Below are positions 1 to 5,431 of a DNA stretch of 5,431 bases, piece after piece. A model generated the notes under the pieces. That model ran no database searches and had not been told where the DNA came from. It was given only the letters and a program-made list of their open reading frames with translations. The stretch's first letter is position 1. Each line of letters begins with the position of its first letter. This DNA comes from Candidatus Aminicenantota bacterium (GTDB lineage: Bacteria; Acidobacteriota; Aminicenantia; UBA2199), in contig JAHELQ010000385.1 in the NCBI GenBank assembly GCA_024644125.1, positions 1 through 5,431 of the forward strand, written 5' to 3'. A program made the translations under genes and the position numbers.

Positions 1-40
1 AAAAACAATATCAAAAAACCTTTCATCTCCCCGTCGCACC

Positions 41-77
41 CAGGGAGCCTATAACACCAGGCCCCCCTGTTTTTTTT
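41..77 (+). terminator. Probable rho-independent terminator at left edge, plus strand
   Basis: CAGGG (41-45) pairs with CCCTG (65-69). After a small internal loop (A46 opposite C63-C64), GCCT (47-50) pairs with AGGC (59-62) around an 8-nt loop. Eight T residues (70-77) follow at once on the plus strand. This is the usual layout of an intrinsic terminator for a plus-strand transcript, but no plus-strand gene lies inside the window here, so it would serve a gene ending left of position 41. Read on the minus strand, where apt ends at 93, the hairpin has no immediate U tract, so service to apt is less likely though a bidirectional role is possible. Confidence 0.55.
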
Positions 78-92
78 CATTATACCAGACAA

Positions 93-605
93 TCAATAAT
101 GCAGATAGCTACTGATAGTGTAACCATCTAATTTTTCGCGGCCATTGAGAAAATCCAATTCCACCAAAAATTCGATCCCGAGAATATTTCCCTTGAGCCG
201 TTCCACAAGTTTGGCCACCGCCTGGGCAGTCCCGCCGGTTGCCAGCAGGTCATCGACTATCACTACGTTCTCTCCCTCTGCAATGGCGTCCACATGGAGC
301 TCGAGAGTGTTGGTACCATACTCGAGAGCATAATCTTCCTGAATGGTCTCAGCCGGTAACTTCCCCGGTTTCCGGGCAGGCACAAAACCGCATCCCAACA
401 AGTAAGCCAGTACTCCGCCGAAAATAAATCCCCTGGATTCGATGCCCACGATCTTGTGAACATGTTTGCCTTTGTACTTTTCTTCCATGAGATGGATGAC
501 ATGCTGGAATGCTTCTTTCTCTTTCAACAAAGTGGTAATGTCTTTAAAAATTATTCCCTTTTGCGGGAAATCCGGTACATCGCGTATAAATTTTTCTAAT
601 TCCAC
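93..605 (-). CDS. apt: Adenine phosphoribosyltransferase (Apt)
   Basis: Cytosolic purine-salvage enzyme that converts adenine and PRPP to AMP and pyrophosphate. The 170-residue product has the length of short bacterial Apt proteins such as that of Bacillus subtilis, and is collinear with them from the first residues (V-P-D-F-P then F-K-D-I-T-T-L) to the last. The PRPP-binding signature VVIVDDLLATGGT is at residues 114-126. The ESRGFIFG segment (56-63) and the R-K-P-G-K-L-P loop (78-84), which closes over the substrate, are intact. The start is GTG: the nearest in-frame upstream stop is six codons away with no ATG between, and a strong AGGAGG lies just before the GTG. The upstream neighbour sat is on the same strand, but a hairpin lies between them, so apt probably has its own promoter in the AT-rich stretch at about 620-690. 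Nothing links it functionally to its neighbours. The identification is secure. Confidence 0.97.
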   Translation of the reverse strand: MELEKFIRDVPDFPQKGIIFKDITTLLKEKEAFQHVIHLMEEKYKGKHVHKIVGIESRGFIFGGVLAYLLGCGFVPARKPGKLPAETIQEDYALEYGTNTLELHVDAIAEGENVVIVDDLLATGGTAQAVAKLVERLKGNILGIEFLVELDFLNGREKLDGYTISSYLHY

Positions 606-609
606 AGAG

Positions 610-617
610 CCTCCTTT
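610..617 (-). promoter_or_regulatory. Ribosome binding site deciding the GTG start of apt
   Basis: On the minus strand this reads AAAGGAGG, a near-perfect match to the anti-Shine-Dalgarno sequence, ending four bases before the GTG at 603-605. The spacing is short, but no other start codon lies between the in-frame upstream stop and this GTG, and the encoded N-terminus matches the family. Confidence 0.8.
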
Positions 618-636
618 AGTTCAAAAATAATATAAT

Positions 637-667
637 AATATATTTAAATCGATTTGAAAAGGGACAA
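637..667 (-). promoter_or_regulatory. Weak candidate promoter for apt
   Basis: On the minus strand TTGTCC (667-662) is followed 19 bases later by TATATT (642-637), within a very AT-rich stretch just upstream of the apt ribosome binding site. The spacer is long and the -35 box imperfect. The stretch contains several other TATTAT-like boxes, so the exact promoter cannot be fixed. The position after the sat terminator makes some promoter here likely. Confidence 0.22.
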
Positions 668-693
668 GGGAAAAAACCGGTCAAATTACAATA

Positions 694-719
694 AAGCGGG
701 ACACTTAGCTGTCCCGCTT
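694..719 (-). terminator. Intrinsic terminator downstream of sat
   Basis: A perfect 10-bp inverted repeat (AAGCGGGACA at 694-703 and TGTCCCGCTT at 710-719) encloses a 6-base loop. It lies 31 bases past the sat stop codon. On the minus strand the stem is followed by a moderately T-rich run (TTTATTGTAATTT reading from the stem end), a plausible though imperfect U tract. The plus-strand side is also T-rich, so the hairpin may work in both directions. It separates sat from apt. Confidence 0.75.
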
Positions 720-750
720 CATTCTATTTTAATTCAAGTCAAATTGTGGT

Positions 751-1938
751 TCAATTGAGGGAACGGTAATACTGCCCAAGAATCTCCGCCACTTCCGGCC
801 GGCTGAATTCCTCTGGAAGAGATTCACCGTTAGATAACATTTCCCGGACTTTGGTGCCTGAGAGCATAACCCAATCTTCTTTAGTGTGATCGGGATGTTT
901 GCCCATCATAACCACTTTGTTCAGTTTTTTGGACCAGGCTGTATGGTCGGCCTTGTAGATTTCTATCTCGAGAGCGCCCTGGGGTACCTGCAGGTCAAAG
1001 ATGGTCTGGGCGTCGAACGGGCCATAATAACTTCCGCAGCCCGCATGGTCGCGACCGACAATCAAATGGGTGCAACCGCAATTCTGGCGGAACACCGCAT
1101 GCAGCACCGCTTCCCGCGGCCCCGCGTACAACATGTCGAAGCCATAACCGGTAATCAAAACTGTATTGGGGGGGAAATAGACATCCACCATTTTCCGAAT
1201 AGACGCATCGCGCACATCCGCGGGGATATCGCCTCCTTTCAGCTTTCCCAACAGCATATGAATCAGGATTCCGTCGGCATTCACATCTTCCTTTGCCATG
1301 CGGCACAATTCCTCGTGCGCCCGGTGCATGGGATTGCGGGTTTGAAACGCCACAACTATCTCCCATCCGGCAGCCTTGATCTCATCGCGGATCTGGTAAG
1401 CGGTACGGAACGTTTCAGGGAACTCAGTTTCAAAATACGAAAAATTGAGAACCTGAACCGGACCGGACACCACAAAATTTCCATGGGACATGAATGTCGC
1501 CACACCCGGATGAGCGGGATCATCGGTACCGAAGATCTGCTGAACCATCTGTTTTTTTTGCTCGATAGTCATCTCTTCGACCGCTGTCACTTCCTGGATG
1601 GCCAAAACAGGGTTCCCTTCCACATTGGGATCTCGCAATGCGATCCGGGAGGCGCCGGCGATTGCAGATGTATCTTCTAAAAGGTTCATCACAGGGACGG
1701 GCCAGAAAAGGCCGTCTTTTGTCGTCATCTTCTCCGCCACCGACAGAGCGTCTTCCAGATTCATATACCCGGACAATGGATTGAAATATCCACTTCCCAG
1801 CATGACTGCATTGGCCGCAGCCGCAGAATTCACAACGACGGAAGGTAGATTTTCCGCTTCTTTTTTCAGGATGTCGCGTTGCCCGCCGTCCATCACAAAC
1901 AAGGGATTCAAAACACTAGAGCCATGGGGCTTGATCAT
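751..1938 (-). CDS. sat: ATP sulfurylase (sulfate adenylyltransferase)
   Basis: Catalyses ATP + sulfate to APS + pyrophosphate, the activation step of sulfate reduction, or the reverse in sulfur oxidation; cytosolic. The 395-residue single-chain enzyme has the length of the bacterial/archaeal Sat family, with no APS-kinase extension and no relation to the CysD/CysN type. The nucleotide-binding QTRNPMHRAHE is at residues 199-209, the GRDHAG motif at 295-300 and the C-terminal LSGTKVREML at 359-368. The N-terminal PUA-like part includes the conserved L-x-G-x-G-Y-F-x-P-L-x-G-Y stretch around 47-58. C287, C289 and C301 surround the active-site strand and resemble the metal-binding cysteines of some Sat proteins. 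The ATG is preceded by AAGGAGG (minus strand, 1951-1945) at 6-base spacing. It is transcribed alone: a promoter lies at 2057-2084 and a terminator at 694-719. No aprAB, dsr or pyrophosphatase gene is in view, so dissimilatory versus assimilatory use cannot be decided here. Confidence 0.97.
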   Translation of the reverse strand: MIKPHGSSVLNPLFVMDGGQRDILKKEAENLPSVVVNSAAAANAVMLGSGYFNPLSGYMNLEDALSVAEKMTTKDGLFWPVPVMNLLEDTSAIAGASRIALRDPNVEGNPVLAIQEVTAVEEMTIEQKKQMVQQIFGTDDPAHPGVATFMSHGNFVVSGPVQVLNFSYFETEFPETFRTAYQIRDEIKAAGWEIVVAFQTRNPMHRAHEELCRMAKEDVNADGILIHMLLGKLKGGDIPADVRDASIRKMVDVYFPPNTVLITGYGFDMLYAGPREAVLHAVFRQNCGCTHLIVGRDHAGCGSYYGPFDAQTIFDLQVPQGALEIEIYKADHTAWSKKLNKVVMMGKHPDHTKEDWVMLSGTKVREMLSNGESLPEEFSRPEVAEILGQYYRSLN

Positions 1939-2056
1939 ATATTGCCTCCTTCAAACATTTTCAAATTATCAGGAACTCTCCAGTCATCATTGGATTGATT
2001 GCGGGATAGCAAAGGAAATGGATGGCGATCCTTTGATTTCGTTCCTATAAAATAAG

Positions 2057-2084
2057 AGTATAACCAATTAAAAGTAGATGTCAA
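2057..2084 (-). promoter_or_regulatory. Sigma-70-type promoter for sat
   Basis: On the minus strand a perfect TTGACA -35 box (2084-2079) is followed after 16 bases by TATACT (2062-2057), five of six matches to the -10 consensus. Transcription would begin near 2050, giving a leader of about 110 bases before the sat ATG at 1938. It is the best promoter match I found in the window and points in the correct direction. It was found by eye, without a start-site map. Confidence 0.6.
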
Positions 2085-2167
2085 GTACCTCTCTAAACCA
2101 GAATCTTCTCCCTATAAAGATAAACCCGGGGCGGAGGAATTCCCTTTTTTCTTTATTGCCATTTTTG

Positions 2168-2196
2168 TTGATTTTTCCGAGAATCCACTGCATATT
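2168..2196 (+). promoter_or_regulatory. Candidate promoter for the formate dehydrogenase operon
   Basis: TTGATT (2168-2173) and CATATT (2191-2196) are separated by 17 bases, each with four of six consensus matches, and would leave a leader of about 80 bases. A second pair, TTGCCT (2241-2246) and TATATT (2263-2268), has 16-base spacing, but its start point would fall on the ribosome binding site, making it less likely. The assignment is tentative; an activator-dependent promoter is equally possible. Confidence 0.25.
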
Positions 2197-2286
2197 ATTG
2201 ATGATGGAAATGGGCTGATCTATTGGTGAGATGGGGATATTTGCCTGAATATAAATTTATTCTATATTAATGAAGGAGATTTATAA

Positions 2287-2748
2287 ATGGGGCGAGATGA
2301 AGTCTTGAAAAAATTCACACCAAAAATGGAGAACGTGCTACAGATTCTTCATGAATTGCAAAATCGCAACCCAAAGCATTATATTCAAAAAGAAGATATA
2401 AACGCTGTGGCCAAATACCTGAACACCACCATGGCCGCTATTTACGGAATCGTAGGTTATTATACCATGTTCAGCTCAAGGCCAAGGGGTGAACATATCA
2501 TCCGCCTGTGCACTTCCCCGGTATGCAACATGAAAGGAGCGAAGGATATACTCGAAACTCTAAAAGATACCCTCCAGGTTCAACCGGGAGGCATGACGGA
2601 GGATGGGGAGTTTTCCCTCGAATTCACACAATGTCTGGGCCAATGCCAGCATTCGCCTGTGATGATGGTGGATACCGAAATTTATGGGGAGTTAACTCCA
2701 GAGAAAACCAGGGAAACCATCCGTGATATCCAGGAGAAAGAGACATGA
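2287..2748 (+). CDS. nuoE: NuoE/FdsG-like [2Fe-2S] subunit of NAD-dependent formate dehydrogenase
   Basis: Small thioredoxin-fold electron-transfer subunit of the complex I 24-kDa family (NuoE, FdsG, HoxE, HydC). The 153-residue length is typical. An N-terminal helical part (about 10-65) with the family's I-Y-G-I-V-G-Y-Y-T-M-F segment precedes the ferredoxin-like domain. The four cluster ligands C75, C80, C116 and C120 have the exact canonical spacing (C-x4-C-x35-C-x3-C). The ATG is preceded by AAGGAG (2273-2278) at 8-base spacing. The last codons overlap the next gene by ATGA, implying translational coupling. Because it is first in a three-gene unit ending in a formate dehydrogenase alpha subunit, it is more likely the gamma subunit of a soluble Fds-type enzyme than a part of respiratory complex I; fdsG would be the matching symbol. 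It should dock on the NuoF-like subunit near FMN. Confidence 0.93.
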   Translation: MGRDEVLKKFTPKMENVLQILHELQNRNPKHYIQKEDINAVAKYLNTTMAAIYGIVGYYTMFSSRPRGEHIIRLCTSPVCNMKGAKDILETLKDTLQVQPGGMTEDGEFSLEFTQCLGQCQHSPVMMVDTEIYGELTPEKTRETIRDIQEKET

Positions 2749-4019
2749 GCGCGAATATGGAAAGCACGCGGATTGCATTGAAGAACGCCGGCCAAATCAC
2801 TCCCGGAAGCCTGGCGGAATACATCGGCATAGGCGGGTTCAAAGCGTTAAAAAAAGCGTTGACCATGAAGCCCGAAGCTCTCATCGACCAACTAACCGCT
2901 TCAGGTTTGAGAGGAAGAGGCGGAGCCGGTTTCCCCACTGGTTTGAAAGAAAAATTCACCAGCGAATCCTGTCGCGAATGTGCGGAACGGTTTGTGGTAT
3001 CCAACGCCGACGAAGGGGAGCCCGGCACCTTTAAAGACCGGGTAATCATGGAGAACGATCCCCTCCTTCATATCGAGGGAATACTCATATCCGCCCTGGC
3101 TATCGGGGCTACCAGAGGTTACATTTACATTCGCGGAGAATACGGTGACGCCATCCAAAAAACAAACCGGGCAATCCGGGAGGCCCGCCAATCGGGATAC
3201 CTGGGCAACAATATCCTGAATTCAGGATTTTCCTTCGACATAGAAGTCAAAATAGGCGCCGGCTCCTATCTATGCGGCGAAGAGTTGACTCTGCTGGAAT
3301 CAATCGAGGGCAAGAGGGGGTACCCAAGGATCAAACCGCCCTACCCAGCGGAAAAGGGATTGTACGATTATCCCACACTGATCAACAATGTGGAAACCCT
3401 CAGCCACATCCCGTCCATCATCGAGAACGGCAACGACTGGTACCGATCGTTGGGCACCGAGAAGTCCCCGGGGACAAAAATATTCTGCGTCAGTGGCGAT
3501 GTCGCCAATCCCGGATATTGGGAACTGGAAATGGGCGTGACGCTACGGGAAGTAATCATGAGCCACGCCGGCGGGATCGGAAACGGCGGTGAATTTAAAG
3601 CGGCGCTGTTAGGCGGGGCCGCCGGAACATTCGTGCCGGCGACGATGCTGGACGTGCCACTGGCATATGAGACACTGGAAAAAAATGGCGCCACTCTCGG
3701 TTCAGGAGCCATCATCGTGATGAACCAGATACGGTCGATACCAGACATGCTTCAATCGATCCTGGAATTTTTCAAGCATGAATCTTGCGGTAAATGCGTG
3801 CCCTGTCGCGTTGGGTGCGGACAATTACTTGAGTTAACAGCCCACATAGCCACATCTCCGCCTTCGTCCACAAAAAAGCGATTGATACGGCAATTGGTCG
3901 AGGAGGCGGAATTCATGGCCCGTACCTCCCTGTGTCCATTGGGGCAAACACCTGTCCTTCCGGTGAAAAGCGCGATCACATACTTCGAAGAGGAATTCCA
4001 GGAGGGGAAAAAGCCATGA
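2745..4019 (+). CDS. nuoF: NuoF/FdsB-like FMN- and NAD(H)-binding subunit
   Basis: Diaphorase subunit of the complex I 51-kDa family: it carries FMN and a [4Fe-4S] cluster and exchanges electrons with NAD(H). The 424-residue product has GRGGAGFPTG (57-66) for nucleotide and FMN binding, NADEGEPGTFKDR (87-99), GAGSYLCGEE (171-180), a SLBB-like segment (about 240-290) and the C-terminal cluster domain with ESCGKCVPCR (C348, C351, C354) plus C397 in S-L-C-P-L-G. C358 is an additional nearby cysteine. The protein corresponds to the core NuoF length and lacks both the N-terminal thioredoxin-like domain of FdsB/HydB-type proteins and a C-terminal 2x[4Fe-4S] ferredoxin domain. An AGGAG (2732-2736) precedes the ATG at 8-base spacing, and ATGA overlaps join it to both neighbours. 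A second ATG four codons later is less well placed. Together with the alpha subunit it should form the NAD-reducing end of the formate dehydrogenase. Confidence 0.95.
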   Translation: MSANMESTRIALKNAGQITPGSLAEYIGIGGFKALKKALTMKPEALIDQLTASGLRGRGGAGFPTGLKEKFTSESCRECAERFVVSNADEGEPGTFKDRVIMENDPLLHIEGILISALAIGATRGYIYIRGEYGDAIQKTNRAIREARQSGYLGNNILNSGFSFDIEVKIGAGSYLCGEELTLLESIEGKRGYPRIKPPYPAEKGLYDYPTLINNVETLSHIPSIIENGNDWYRSLGTEKSPGTKIFCVSGDVANPGYWELEMGVTLREVIMSHAGGIGNGGEFKAALLGGAAGTFVPATMLDVPLAYETLEKNGATLGSGAIIVMNQIRSIPDMLQSILEFFKHESCGKCVPCRVGCGQLLELTAHIATSPPSSTKKRLIRQLVEEAEFMARTSLCPLGQTPVLPVKSAITYFEEEFQEGKKP

Positions 4020-5431
4020 AAGACAGAATAACCATCACAATCGACGGACGGAAAATCGAAACCGAACAAGACGCCAACCTGCTCCAGGTGGCTCTGGATA
4101 ACGGCATCGAGATTCCCCACTTATGCTACCATAAAAAACTGAGCCCGACCGGAGCCTGCCGTCTTTGCCTGGTGAAAATCGAAGGGCGCATCGGTATGCA
4201 CGCCGCCTGCACAATCGGGGCGTCGGAAGGAATGACCGTCGCCGCGTTCGATGAGGAGTTGGAAGAGAGCCGGATACATATGTTGAAATACTTGCTCTCG
4301 GAACACAACGAAGCGAACGATGGCACCTACGAAGACGAATTTCGTCAATTGGTGCGGAAATACCGGTTGGACCGGCCAGAATCCAGCAGATATCCTTCGC
4401 TGCTTCATCAATTGCGCCTGCCGGTGGATTATACCTCGCCGGTCTTGAGTTACGATTCATCCAGGTGCATCAAATGTTTCCGCTGCATAAAGGCATGCGG
4501 AGAGGTGCAGGGCAAGTACGTGCTGTCGTTCGGCGAACGGGGGCTGGATTCTGTCGTGGTGGCAGGCATAGATCACTGGCGCGAATCCGAATGTGACGGG
4601 TGCGGCGAATGCATACAGCTTTGCCCCACCGGAGCGATCGTCGAAGCCCCGGATAGGAATGTTTTCCGTTTGCAAAGAATAGAAAAGAGAGTGGTCACCA
4701 CATGCCCCTATTGCGGCGTCGGCTGCCAATTGCGGTTACATGTACAGGACGGGGAAATTGTACGCGCCACCGGCGTGGAGGGAGCGCTTCCCAATGACGG
4801 TAGACTCTGTGTCAAGGGACGGTTCGGTTACCAATTTGTCTCGAACCGGGATCGGTTGACTACCCCGCTCATCAAAAAAGATGGCGTATTCGTAGAGGCA
4901 AGCTGGGAAGAAGCTCTAGAATTGGTGGCTCAAAAATTCTCACAAATACGGGAGCAGTATGGTCCCGATGCTCTGGCGGGCTATTCTTCCGCCAAATGCA
5001 CCAATGAAGACAATTACATGTTTCAGAAATTGGTGCGCGTCGCCTTCGGCACCAACAACCTGGATTATTGCACCCGGTTATGCCACGCCTCAACAGTTGT
5101 GGCCATGCTCCGCAGTATCGGCGACGGAGCCGGCAGCAATTCCATCCAGGACTTCGAAGCGACAGATTGTCTTATCGTTACCGGAAACAATATCATCGAA
5201 ACTCATCCGGTCACGGCCACCTATATAAAACGCGGCGTGGCTCGGGGGATGAAAGTCATTGTCATCGACCCTAAATGGACACCACTGGTAAAATACGCGT
5301 ATATCTGGATGCAACCGAAACTGGGAACAGATGTTGCGTTGCTAAACGGAATGATCCATGTCATCGTCCGCGAAAACCTCATCGACATCGAATTCATCCA
5401 AACGAGGGTGGATGGAGGTATGCGCGCGCTC
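4016..5431 (+). CDS. fdhA: Formate dehydrogenase alpha subunit, molybdopterin- and Fe-S-containing (5' part, runs off the window)
   Basis: Catalytic subunit for formate oxidation or CO2 reduction at a Mo/W-bis-pterin centre. The frame is open for 472 codons to the window edge; relatives have about 900-980 residues, so roughly half is seen. In order: a [2Fe-2S] ferredoxin domain (1-80; C37, C48, C51, C65), a linker where the His-Cys3 cluster is expected (81-120), a 2x[4Fe-4S] ferredoxin segment (C151, C154, C157, C161; C193, C196, C199, C203), then the pterin enzyme domain beginning with C230, C233, C237, C265 and the electron-relay lysine K267. C356-H357 occupy the Sec140-His141 positions of E. 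coli FdhF, with the typical C-T-N-E-x-N-Y and G-T-N-N-L-D stretches before them. The start overlaps the nuoF-like stop (ATGA) and has AGGAGG (4000-4005) at 10-base spacing. H97 is kept, but its three partner cysteines are absent. fdsA is an equally fitting symbol. No Tat signal is present, so the enzyme is cytoplasmic. Confidence 0.94.
   Translation, partial: MKDRITITIDGRKIETEQDANLLQVALDNGIEIPHLCYHKKLSPTGACRLCLVKIEGRIGMHAACTIGASEGMTVAAFDEELEESRIHMLKYLLSEHNEANDGTYEDEFRQLVRKYRLDRPESSRYPSLLHQLRLPVDYTSPVLSYDSSRCIKCFRCIKACGEVQGKYVLSFGERGLDSVVVAGIDHWRESECDGCGECIQLCPTGAIVEAPDRNVFRLQRIEKRVVTTCPYCGVGCQLRLHVQDGEIVRATGVEGALPNDGRLCVKGRFGYQFVSNRDRLTTPLIKKDGVFVEASWEEALELVAQKFSQIREQYGPDALAGYSSAKCTNEDNYMFQKLVRVAFGTNNLDYCTRLCHASTVVAMLRSIGDGAGSNSIQDFEATDCLIVTGNNIIETHPVTATYIKRGVARGMKVIVIDPKWTPLVKYAYIWMQPKLGTDVALLNGMIHVIVRENLIDIEFIQTRVDGGMRAL

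Larger units (their letters stand above)
1939..2286. other. Divergent intergenic region between sat and the formate dehydrogenase operon
   Basis: This 348-bp gap holds the 5' ends of two divergent transcripts. Towards sat it contains an AAGGAGG ribosome binding site, a leader of about 110 bases and a consensus-like promoter. Towards the plus-strand operon it contains weaker promoter-like boxes and an AAGGAG site (2273-2278) eight bases before the ATG. Two short palindromes occur: GGAATTCC (around 2137-2143) and the AT-only ATAAATTTAT (2251-2260). I see no convincing small gene, riboswitch, RNA gene, sigma-54 site or Rex/FNR-type dyad here. Confidence 0.8.

Noticed and set aside
886..1680. A 264-codon plus-strand open frame opposite sat
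   Set aside because: It lies wholly within the sat coding region on the opposite strand, shows no recognisable domain, and has no convincing ribosome binding site; it is an antisense shadow.
1598..2050. A 150-codon plus-strand open frame crossing the sat start into the intergenic region
   Set aside because: Most of it is antisense to sat, it passes straight through the sat ribosome binding site, and the intergenic part has no protein-family features.
2127..2150. GC-rich patch with GGAATTCC followed by six T residues as a terminator or attenuator
   Set aside because: The palindrome has no room for a loop, and no stable GC stem precedes the T run.
2251..2260. Palindrome ATAAATTTAT upstream of the nuoE-like gene as an operator
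   Set aside because: It consists only of A and T in an AT-rich stretch, so a 10-base dyad is expected by chance; it does not match Rex, FNR or HcpR-type sites.
2287..4019. Assignment of the nuoE/nuoF-like pair to respiratory complex I
   Set aside because: The pair is translationally coupled to an alpha subunit with a pterin catalytic domain carrying the formate dehydrogenase Cys-His pair, not to a NuoG followed by membrane subunits.
4035..4729. Minus-strand open frames opposite the formate dehydrogenase alpha gene
   Set aside because: They mirror a well-supported plus-strand gene and encode low-complexity arginine-rich or featureless sequence.
5000..5100. Possible in-frame TGA for selenocysteine in the alpha subunit
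   Set aside because: The frame from 4016 to 5431 has no TGA, and the catalytic codon is TGC.

Overview
The window looks like chromosomal DNA of an anaerobic bacterium of moderate GC content. Shine-Dalgarno sites are strong (AAGGAG/AGGAGG type), coding is dense, and intergenic stretches are AT-rich. No plasmid, phage, transposon, CRISPR or RNA-gene signal is visible. A stand-alone ATP sulfurylase beside an NAD-type molybdenum/tungsten formate dehydrogenase suits a sulfate reducer or a relative (Desulfobacterota-like), but the sequence alone does not fix the taxon.

The left half is on the minus strand. apt (93-605) encodes adenine phosphoribosyltransferase with a GTG start. sat (751-1938) encodes a 395-residue ATP sulfurylase. 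A perfect 10-bp stem hairpin (694-719) separates them and probably ends the sat transcript, so the two are likely separate units. A consensus-like promoter for sat lies at 2057-2084. At the far left, a hairpin followed by eight T residues on the plus strand (41-77) suggests that an unseen gene converges on apt.

A 348-bp divergent intergenic region (1939-2286) separates sat from a plus-strand operon. That operon has three genes joined by two ATGA stop/start overlaps: a NuoE/FdsG-like [2Fe-2S] subunit (2287-2748), a NuoF/FdsB-like FMN and [4Fe-4S] subunit (2745-4019), and a formate dehydrogenase alpha subunit (4016 to beyond 5431). The gene order matches fdsG-fdsB-fdsA of soluble NAD-dependent formate dehydrogenases. 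Electrons from formate oxidation at the Mo/W-pterin centre should pass through iron-sulfur clusters to FMN in the NuoF-like subunit and on to NAD+, or in reverse for CO2 reduction.

The families are all recognisable and no wholly new system is visible. The most notable oddity is in the alpha subunit. It keeps its N-terminal [2Fe-2S] site, two ferredoxin-type [4Fe-4S] sites and the catalytic-domain [4Fe-4S] site, but lacks all three cysteines of the His-Cys3 cluster site normally found between the [2Fe-2S] and ferredoxin segments. The catalytic residue is cysteine, not selenocysteine. The NuoF-like subunit is a minimal version without the extra N- and C-terminal iron-sulfur domains of electron-bifurcating relatives.
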